The position numbers were made by a program, and so were the translations under genes. Under the pieces are notes generated by a model. It made no database searches. It was not told where the DNA came from and saw only the letters and a list, made by a program, of their open reading frames with translations. This document shows, one piece after another, positions 54,375 through 61,029 of a DNA stretch of 64,000 bases (the stretch's first letter is position 1; every line of letters starts with the position of its first letter). Source of the stretch: Bacteroidota bacterium (GTDB lineage: Bacteria > Bacteroidota > Bacteroidia > Bacteroidales > Lentimicrobiaceae); NCBI GenBank assembly GCA_023417935.1, contig JAEZDY010000001.1, forward strand, positions 124,001 to 188,000, in the 5' to 3' direction.

Positions 54375-54421
54375 AATATTCTAAATGCGCATAGCATTGC
54401 CAATTGCGCATTTAGAATATT
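54375..54421. other. 17-bp perfect inverted repeat upstream of acidic protein gene
   Basis: ATTCTAAATGCGCA-containing left arm (54375-54391) and its exact complement (54405-54421) enclose a 13-nt loop; 17 bp pair without mismatch. A T-rich stretch TTTTTAA follows. It may terminate the upstream gene or structure the leader of the gene at 54442. The end of the right arm is only 20 bases before that start. Confidence 0.6.
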
Positions 54422-54441
54422 CATTTTTAAAACCAGATCAC

Positions 54442-54735
54442 ATGGAAAGCGAAAGAGAAGAAATTAAAAAAAGAGATGAAGAATTACCAGGTTATCCTTC
54501 AAATCCCCCATCAGAGGATGCATACGAAAAGTTGGATAAAGAAGAGGTTGTTGAAAATCTTCAGGACCCTTATGAACCTAACCCGGCAAAACAAGCAACA
54601 GATGAATATGAAGATGACCTTACTTTAGGTGACCTTGATGTGCCAGGTTCAGAACTGGATGACGATAATGAAATAATAGGCAGTGAGGATGAAGAGAATA
54701 ATTATTATAGCCTGGGGGGTGATGAAAAAAACTGA
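54442..54735 (+). CDS. Short acidic, probably disordered protein
   Basis: The 97-residue protein has a very acidic composition (many EED, DDEDE and DDDN runs) and Pro-rich segments (ELPGYPSNPPSEDAYEKL). It contains DLTLGDLDVPGSELDD and ends NNYYSLGGDEKN. It is likely disordered, and no family is recognised apart from a resemblance to short Bacteroidota stress-response proteins. ATG 54442 is preferred to an ATG at 54385 inside the hairpin. It is next to a universal stress protein. Confidence 0.6.
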   Translation: MESEREEIKKRDEELPGYPSNPPSEDAYEKLDKEEVVENLQDPYEPNPAKQATDEYEDDLTLGDLDVPGSELDDDNEIIGSEDEENNYYSLGGDEKN

Positions 54736-54783
54736 ATTCAGTAGTAGAAAGAGGATTTTATCAACTAATTATATATCACAGCG

Positions 54784-55263
54784 ATGAAAAATATACTGAT
54801 TGCATTGGATTATGATCCAACTGCGGAGAAAATAGCACAGATTGGTTATGAATATGCTAAACCCCTCAATGCACGGATAACATTACTTCACGTAATATCC
54901 AATGAAGTTTATTATTCTTCACGCATTTATTCGCCAATCATGGGATTTACAGGTTTCACCTCAGCTGAGCCCGTTGACCCTGAGAACACCGAGTTTCTAA
55001 AAGAAGCTGCCAAAAAGTACCTCCTGAACACAAAAGATCACCTGGGAGATCTAAACATTAATACCATTGTGCGTGAAGGAGACTTTGCTGAAACTATTAT
55101 CCAAACTGCAATTGAGATCAATGCTGATGTAATAGTTCTGGGAACCCATAGCCGCCGGTGGCTTGAAAAGATTGTAATGGGCAGTGTTACTGAACAGGTT
55201 CTGAAGTTATCAACAGTTCCATTATTAATCATTCCAACGAGGAAAGAGGATGAGGACGATTAA
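54784..55263 (+). CDS. Universal stress protein (UspA family)
   Basis: The 159-residue protein shows the UspA fold: KNILIALDYDPTAEKIA (start, with the nucleotide-binding Asp), ITLLHVISNEVYYSS, ADVIVLGTHSRRWLEK, VMGSVTEQVLK, VPLLIIP. The G-x2-G-x9-GS motif is altered: GTHSRRW has Ser where most have Gly, so ATP binding may be weak. A central loop is longer (SRIYSPIMGFTGF). Usp proteins accumulate on growth arrest and help survival. Confidence 0.88.
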   Translation: MKNILIALDYDPTAEKIAQIGYEYAKPLNARITLLHVISNEVYYSSRIYSPIMGFTGFTSAEPVDPENTEFLKEAAKKYLLNTKDHLGDLNINTIVREGDFAETIIQTAIEINADVIVLGTHSRRWLEKIVMGSVTEQVLKLSTVPLLIIPTRKEDEDD

Positions 55264-55436
55264 TCATCATTTTGTTTAATCCTGATCTTCTTAATCTTAC
55301 CGACTTTCTTTTTTTTATCAGCTTTACCCGCCTCGCGAGTCTTTTTGTTTCGTGGAAGTTCACCGTATAGAGTATCGGGGTCAGTATCAGATACTACACT
55401 GATAAACTTACCATCACGATAAATCATACCTTTCAT
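55260..55436 (-). CDS. 58-residue Lys-rich protein, unknown
   Basis: This small gene starts at ATG 55436 (minus strand) with MKGMIYRDGKFISVVSDTD, followed by PDTLYGELPRNKKTREAG, a run of Lys residues and a terminal IRIKQNDD. The protein has a structured-looking N-terminus and a basic tail, as in small nucleic-acid-binding proteins. Its stop overlaps the UspA stop by four bases in convergent arrangement. The codon pattern looks protein-like (YRDGKFISVVSDTD is not repeat DNA). Confidence is modest because it is short and has no promoter signal. Confidence 0.45.
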   Translation of the reverse strand: MKGMIYRDGKFISVVSDTDPDTLYGELPRNKKTREAGKADKKKKVGKIKKIRIKQNDD

Positions 55437-55500
55437 ACAGTATAGTTTAGTGTGAATTTAGCAATTTCAATGGTTGATCTCTCAAAAGGAAACAAAAATA

Positions 55501-55584
55501 ATAATAGTTTAACTATTATGCAATTTTTAGATTATTCTCAGTGATATCATTTGCAATTTTTAGATTATTCTCAGTGATATCATT
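55501..55584. repeat. 33-nt exact duplication next to a short palindrome
   Basis: Two identical 33-nt copies (55519-55551 and 55552-55584, beginning TGCAATTTTTAGATTATTC) are adjacent. The left flank is an inverted repeat, ATAATAGTT/AACTATTAT at 55502-55519. The rest of the spacer 55437-55752 shows no other feature. Confidence 0.85.
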
Positions 55585-55752
55585 TGTGATTATTTTAATC
55601 GGGCTCGTTTAATTCTTTTACCATAACTAAATCACGTTAAGTTAGTTCTTGATTTGGTCAGAAAGTTAATTCATGCTGAATCATTGTAAGTTTTATGTTG
55701 TTATTAATTGAAGATGAACAGTATAACCACTTAAAATTTAAAATTTACGAAA

Positions 55753-56388
55753 ATGAAAAAACTTATCCTCAAAACAGCAATACTATCAACTATGGTAGTA
55801 GTTTCATTATCAGCTATTGCACAAACAGAAGCAGAGCTGAAATCAAAAATTGAAAAGATGAATGATGAAATGGCCGTAGCAATGATTGCCGGCGACCATG
55901 AAAAAAACCTTGCTTATTATACTGACGATGTAGTTTCATTGCCAAGCTATGATAAAATGTTAGAGGGCAAGGACGCTATCAGAAAGTCAATTACTGACAT
56001 GAAGAACTCGGATTGGAAAATCAAGGCATTTGATTTCGAGACAGTATCAGTGGAAACCAATGGTAATATTGTTACTGAAATTGGTAAATACAAAATGGAG
56101 ATGAAAAATGAGAAGATGAACCATTCCATGAAGGATGAAGGTAAGTATTTAACTATGTGGGAAAAGCAGGCCGATGGATCATTGAAGATCAAGACCGAGA
56201 TGTGGAATTCCGATAAGAATCCTATGGAAGAAATGAGAGCAATGATGACAAAGGAAAAAGAAATGATGGGTGAAAAGCAGGAGACCAGAGAAGAAATGCA
56301 TGATGATATGCATGATAATATGGATAAGAAACATCTGGATAAAAAAGCACCTGTTGACGAAATCCAACCAGGTGTAGAAATTAAGTGA
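55753..56388 (+). CDS. Exported DUF4440/SnoaL-like protein with Met/His-rich tail
   Basis: The 211-residue protein has a signal peptide ending VVSLSAIAQ (about 24). An NTF2-like DUF4440 domain follows (about 28-155: MAVAMIAGDHEKNLAYYTDDVVSLP, MLEGKDAIRKSI, KYLTMWEKQADGSLKIKTEMWNSD). A charged tail (about 160-211) is rich in Met and His, with MRAMMTKEKEMMGEKQ and EMHDDMHDNMDKKHLDKK, which could bind copper or another metal. NTF2-like pockets bind small molecules. The substrate is unknown, and the tail is unusual for the family. A terminator hairpin follows. Confidence 0.75.
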   Translation: MKKLILKTAILSTMVVVSLSAIAQTEAELKSKIEKMNDEMAVAMIAGDHEKNLAYYTDDVVSLPSYDKMLEGKDAIRKSITDMKNSDWKIKAFDFETVSVETNGNIVTEIGKYKMEMKNEKMNHSMKDEGKYLTMWEKQADGSLKIKTEMWNSDKNPMEEMRAMMTKEKEMMGEKQETREEMHDDMHDNMDKKHLDKKAPVDEIQPGVEIK

Positions 56389-56439
56389 TCCACCCAGGTG
56401 TAGAGATGAAATAATTCAAACTTCCAATTATTCGATTAG

Positions 56440-56499
56440 AACATTCCGGATTAAAAATTAGTATTCTATACTAAGGACTTAATTCCGGAATGTTTTTTT
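56440..56499. terminator. Terminator shared by convergent genes
   Basis: AACATTCCGGA (56440-56450) pairs with TCCGGAATGTT (56483-56493), followed by TTTTT. The stem spans the stop of the hybrid kinase gene (56466) and serves the plus-strand gene before it. Confidence 0.6.
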
Positions 56500-59400
56500 A
56501 TTATTTCAATTAACTGTTCTTTATTTACCGGCTTTGATATATAGTCGATGCAACCGCATGCTAACGCTTTTTCTCTATCATCAGAAAAAGCAAATGCTGT
56601 AAGTGCTACAATGGGCAGATCTTTCCTTAGCTCAAGAATCTTCATCGTTGCCTGATAACCATCAAGCACCGGCATTTTCATATCCATCAGTACCAATGAA
56701 ATATCAGGATGCCCTGAGCATAATTCAATTGCTTCATTCCCGTTGCTGGCATGAATGATTTCTATACCGAACTTTGAAAGCATTGTACGAAGGTATATGT
56801 AACTGATAGCATCATCTTCAGCAATGAGGATTTTGGTTGTAGATTTAATCTTCCCTTTTCTTTTTGCAGTTATGATTTGATTATCCTGATGGTGCATTTC
56901 ATTTGCGGGAATTCTAAAAGAAAATGTTGATCCTTTTCCAACTGTCGATTCTACATTTATATCCCCATGCATCATCTCCACAAAAGCTTTTGCAATGGAT
57001 AAACCTAAACCTGAACCTTCATAATCCCTTGCAATAGAAATTTCAGCCTGTACAAAACGCTCAAATATAATGTCAAGCCTGTCGTGAGGTATTCCTACAC
57101 CGGTGTCCGACACTGAGAATTCAAGCATACTTCTGTTAAATGCTACGCCAATTCCAATTTCACCAGATTTGGTGAATTTTAGGGCATTTTTTATAAGATT
57201 TATGAGTATGGATTCTAATTTGGAGCTATCCAGGAGAAAAGATTTCTTATTCTCGGGAAGCAAGGTTTTAATTATTAGTTGCAGGTTCTTATTCTCAGCT
57301 TCAAGCTTAAAAAAATTATACAGATCAATCAGGAGTTGATTAACATCAACAATTGATTCATTTAATGTACTTAGCCCTGATTCAATCTTTGATATGTCAA
57401 TGATATCAGTAATAGTGCTTATTAGTCTTTCACCACTGGATTTTACTATTCCAATGTACTCATCAAATTGATCGCCTGTAAGTCCAGGTTCCTGTAAAAG
57501 GTCAATAAAGCCCAGTATTCCGTTCATGGGAGTTCGGATTTCATGGCTCATATTTGCCAGGAAAGCTGTTTTCAATTGGTCACTTTCTTCAGCTTTAGTT
57601 TTTGCTTTTATAAGTTCTGAAAGCATTTTCTTCTGTTCTGATACATCTTCATACACCATAACATAATGCTTTATCACCTCCTCTTCATCTAATATTGGGG
57701 ATATTGCAATTCTGCTCCAGTATTCACTTCCATCCTTTTTTCGATCTTCTATCTCACCTTTCCATATCTCCCCTGCGCGGATGATACTCCATATCCTTCT
57801 TTGAATCTTTTTATCATTACCATTAGAATGCAGAACTTTTGAAAGTTTTCCAATAGTTTCACTTTTCGTATATCCGGTAATTTCAAACATTCGGGAATTA
57901 GCAAATTCAACAAACCCCTCAGGGTTGGTTATAACGATTCCTACAGGGCTTTGCTCAATAGATTGTATAAGAAGCCTCACCTGATGTTTGGCTTTCATTT
58001 TTTCAGTTACATCATGAACTATTGAGTGAAGGTATACCTTTCCACCAATAGTTATTTGACTACTAAAGACTTCAACATCACAAAAGGTGCCATCTTTCTT
58101 TTGATGAACGAATTCAAAATGGATCTTACTACGCTCAATAACCTTGTCGATCTCACCCTTTATATTATCGGTACCCAGGGTGTTGATTCTATTCAGATCA
58201 ATGCCTATAAGTTCCTGTCTTGTGTATCCATAAAACTTCGCTGCTGCTTCATTGGCATCAACTATTTTCATAGTTGTAGGGTCAATAATTATCTTTATTG
58301 CTGAATGACCTTCAAATAGTTGCCTGAACTTATTTTCACTTTCCTCTAAAGCATTTTGAGCCTTTTTTATATCAGTAATGTCATTAGCAAGCACATGCCT
58401 TGCAATTCCATTCCCGTAAACGACTTCGTGCGATTTAATGCTTACATACATCAGCTCGCCATTCTTCTTTAAATGCCGCCAAATTCCAGCGTTATTATAA
58501 CTTGATACTGTTGATATCACATCATCAAGCAGCAACGGTATGTCTTCTTTTGGTCTAATGTCTTTAATGGTCATTGATAAAAACTCTTCGCGACTATATC
58601 CATAGTGTATAATAGCTGCTTCGTTTACTTCCAGAAATGCCAGTGTTGTAAGATCATATATCCACATTGGTTGCGGACTATCTGCAAACATTCTATAATA
58701 CTTTTTTTCACTTTCCACTAAGGCCAATTCTTTCTTTCGTTCTTCAGTTTTATCCCTGAATATTAGCACAACACCCATAGTTTGCGAAATTTCATCTTTA
58801 ATGGGTGCAGTACTGTTAGAAATAGGTATTTCTCGTGAGCCCCTGGAAATAAGCATTCCATCCATCTCTATAACTGAAGTGGAATTGCTGCTCAATATTT
58901 TGCGTGCGGGGTTTTCCAGCTCGTGCTTTTTGCCCTCTTCATAAAGCGTAAATACATTTTCAATGTTTATACCTGCAGCATCTGATTCTTTCCAGCCTGT
59001 AAGCAATTCGGCCTCTTTATTCATCAGTGTGATCCTGCCCTGATTGTCGGTAATAATTACAGCATCGCCAATACTATATAAAGTTGTCCGGAATTCTTGT
59101 TGTGAGTGAAGTAGTTCCCTATAGACGTTTTGTTGTTTTTTTGAAAATAGGAATGACATAGCTATCAGCACAGCTATGAAAGCCATACTGGAAAGTAGAA
59201 GAATTAATATAGCCTGCCGGTTGAAACTACTTAATAACTCCGACTGGTCAATTTTAGAAAACAATATCCATGGTGTGAAAGGTATTGGTTCACTGAAAGC
59301 AAGTATATCAGTACTATCCTGATCCTTTCCGGCAAATACACCACCAGTTACCATATGAACTGAAGTCACAAGCTTACCTGAGTCTTTTATGCGATATGGT

Positions 59401-60095
59401 TTACCATAGTTTTCACTTTTATGGGGACGGCTTATTATAATACCTAAACTATCACTTGTACGTGAGAACAAGAATATTTTTGAGCTTGTTTTAGTGTATG
59501 GTGCAAAAGATAACAAGGGAAACAGGAATTGCTCAGGATCAATTCTGAATACTATTACATAGGGCTGATTAAATGCTTTCTCGTTTAAGGGTTTCATGAC
59601 ATCAATACGAGCATCCCCATTTTCAGCAAAATAGAGACTCATTGATACGCTTTTTTTGATGGCTACACGCCTCAACAAACTATCAGGTATGCGTGAAGCA
59701 TTCAGGGTATCTTTAGAAGTGGAGTATACAACATCACCGTTAAGTGAAGTAATAATTACTTCTGAATAACCATGTTCATTTTTCAAACCGCCCAGATAAC
59801 TAATTATTTGGCTTACATTTTCAGATGTTGGAAGTGAGGTTGCTAAATTGAGATGCGACTGTAATAATGGACTTTGAGCAATGGTAGCCGCATCGTTGAT
59901 TTCATCCTTATACCATTCAGAAACCTGCTTGATTTTAAAACGGCTTATTGATTCCAGTTCATGAGCCTTCTCTGCCAGATGATCCGCTTTCTGGTTTTTG
60001 TATAAAAGAAAACCGGCAATAGAAGTTATAATAAGCAAGACGCTGATAACAAAAATTGTCATCGCATTCCATAGCTTATTTTTTTTTATCTTCAT
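56466..60095 (-). CDS. dCACHE-PAS hybrid sensor histidine kinase with receiver
   Basis: The 1209-residue membrane-bound hybrid kinase has a TM helix at about 12-32, an extracytoplasmic sensor of the double-CACHE type (about 35-290), and a second TM at about 293-318 (LILLLSSMAFIAVLIAMSFLFS). Four PAS domains follow (about 333-450, 460-580, 590-700, 705-825). HisKA has phospho-acceptor His851 in ANMSHEIRTPMNGILGF, and HATPase has FSVSDTGVGIPHDRL and GSGLGLSIAKAF. The C-terminal receiver has phosphorylation site Asp1138 in LVLMDMKMPVLDG. The output partner is not adjacent. A -7 box TAACTTTG lies at plus 60122-60129 (minus strand). The second PAS is closely related to the first PAS of the kinase at 27556. 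Confidence 0.93.
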   Translation of the reverse strand: MKIKKNKLWNAMTIFVISVLLIITSIAGFLLYKNQKADHLAEKAHELESISRFKIKQVSEWYKDEINDAATIAQSPLLQSHLNLATSLPTSENVSQIISYLGGLKNEHGYSEVIITSLNGDVVYSTSKDTLNASRIPDSLLRRVAIKKSVSMSLYFAENGDARIDVMKPLNEKAFNQPYVIVFRIDPEQFLFPLLSFAPYTKTSSKIFLFSRTSDSLGIIISRPHKSENYGKPYRIKDSGKLVTSVHMVTGGVFAGKDQDSTDILAFSEPIPFTPWILFSKIDQSELLSSFNRQAILILLLSSMAFIAVLIAMSFLFSKKQQNVYRELLHSQQEFRTTLYSIGDAVIITDNQGRITLMNKEAELLTGWKESDAAGINIENVFTLYEEGKKHELENPARKILSSNSTSVIEMDGMLISRGSREIPISNSTAPIKDEISQTMGVVLIFRDKTEERKKELALVESEKKYYRMFADSPQPMWIYDLTTLAFLEVNEAAIIHYGYSREEFLSMTIKDIRPKEDIPLLLDDVISTVSSYNNAGIWRHLKKNGELMYVSIKSHEVVYGNGIARHVLANDITDIKKAQNALEESENKFRQLFEGHSAIKIIIDPTTMKIVDANEAAAKFYGYTRQELIGIDLNRINTLGTDNIKGEIDKVIERSKIHFEFVHQKKDGTFCDVEVFSSQITIGGKVYLHSIVHDVTEKMKAKHQVRLLIQSIEQSPVGIVITNPEGFVEFANSRMFEITGYTKSETIGKLSKVLHSNGNDKKIQRRIWSIIRAGEIWKGEIEDRKKDGSEYWSRIAISPILDEEEVIKHYVMVYEDVSEQKKMLSELIKAKTKAEESDQLKTAFLANMSHEIRTPMNGILGFIDLLQEPGLTGDQFDEYIGIVKSSGERLISTITDIIDISKIESGLSTLNESIVDVNQLLIDLYNFFKLEAENKNLQLIIKTLLPENKKSFLLDSSKLESILINLIKNALKFTKSGEIGIGVAFNRSMLEFSVSDTGVGIPHDRLDIIFERFVQAEISIARDYEGSGLGLSIAKAFVEMMHGDINVESTVGKGSTFSFRIPANEMHHQDNQIITAKRKGKIKSTTKILIAEDDAISYIYLRTMLSKFGIEIIHASNGNEAIELCSGHPDISLVLMDMKMPVLDGYQATMKILELRKDLPIVALTAFAFSDDREKALACGCIDYISKPVNKEQLIEIIKKHSGIKSLV

Positions 60096-60241
60096 GTACC
60101 GGGGGGAATTTGATTAATGCACAAAGTTATACAAAACATAATGTGTTTGTAATTGTCTTATTTTTTTGATTAATTTTATTTCGGATTTATTATCGGAGAA
60201 CCGTTCCACCTGTTTGGATACTTTCTATTCATGTAAGTATT

Positions 60242-60994
60242 ATGAGGTTTTATTTAGTTTTCACAGTGATTGTACTTCAATCATTGGCATTTGGCCAAAG
60301 CCGGATAATTAAGGAAATTAGTTGTCAACCTACTATTGATTCAGCAGTCTTAACAGAACTCTTTTACATAGCCTATGATGAGAACAGGTTAACAGAGGAA
60401 GATTATATCGCTACCACTCCGGTACCAAAGGTCATTATTTCCAGAAAACGTAACATACCTGTAAAATACATTCGCGATGTTGTTTTGGCACTGTCATATT
60501 TTCCTGAATTGGAGGATAGCAGAATTGTATTCAAGTATAGAAAAATAAGGGGAACAATGAATGCCCGTCCTGATGTGTTCAATTTATTCCGCCATCCCTC
60601 TGAGCGAAAGTATCTTCTTGTTATCAATAATAATAAGGGAAAATATCTGGGAGTAAATTTAGATAGCCTTTCAGTTAATGCCCGGATTGGGTGGTTTAGC
60701 CATGAAATTGCGCATATTTATACGTATTATCTGATGAATAATTTCCAAACATTACTTTTTTCTGTAAAATATGTAGCTGTGCCCAAATTTGTGAAGAAAA
60801 CCGAAAGGTACACTAATTCTGTTGCTATTAACCGTGGACTTGCTTTCGCAATTTATGAAGGAGAAAATTATTTATTAAAGGATACTAAGATATCAGATTA
60901 TTACAAGAAGATAACCTTATACAGGTCCTTAAGTCTGGATGAGTACAAATGCCTTTGGTTCCAGACTATATATAAACGTATTAAACCTCGCTAA
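60242..60994 (+). CDS. Exported protein with HEXXH motif, possible metalloprotease
   Basis: The 250-residue protein has a signal peptide (MRFYLVFTVIVLQSLAFGQS). It is mostly unrecognised except for HEIAH at 154-158, in the setting WFSHEIAHIYTYYLMNN, a hydrophobic-flanked HEXXH as in zinc metalloproteases. A third ligand is not obvious; Glu206 in FAIYEGENYLL is a candidate. Such proteins are common in Bacteroidota envelopes. Catalysis is inferred from the motif alone. Confidence 0.6.
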   Translation: MRFYLVFTVIVLQSLAFGQSRIIKEISCQPTIDSAVLTELFYIAYDENRLTEEDYIATTPVPKVIISRKRNIPVKYIRDVVLALSYFPELEDSRIVFKYRKIRGTMNARPDVFNLFRHPSERKYLLVINNNKGKYLGVNLDSLSVNARIGWFSHEIAHIYTYYLMNNFQTLLFSVKYVAVPKFVKKTERYTNSVAINRGLAFAIYEGENYLLKDTKISDYYKKITLYRSLSLDEYKCLWFQTIYKRIKPR

Positions 60995-61029
60995 ATGATT
61001 TAAATCATTTCTGTATACAAGCCTCCATA

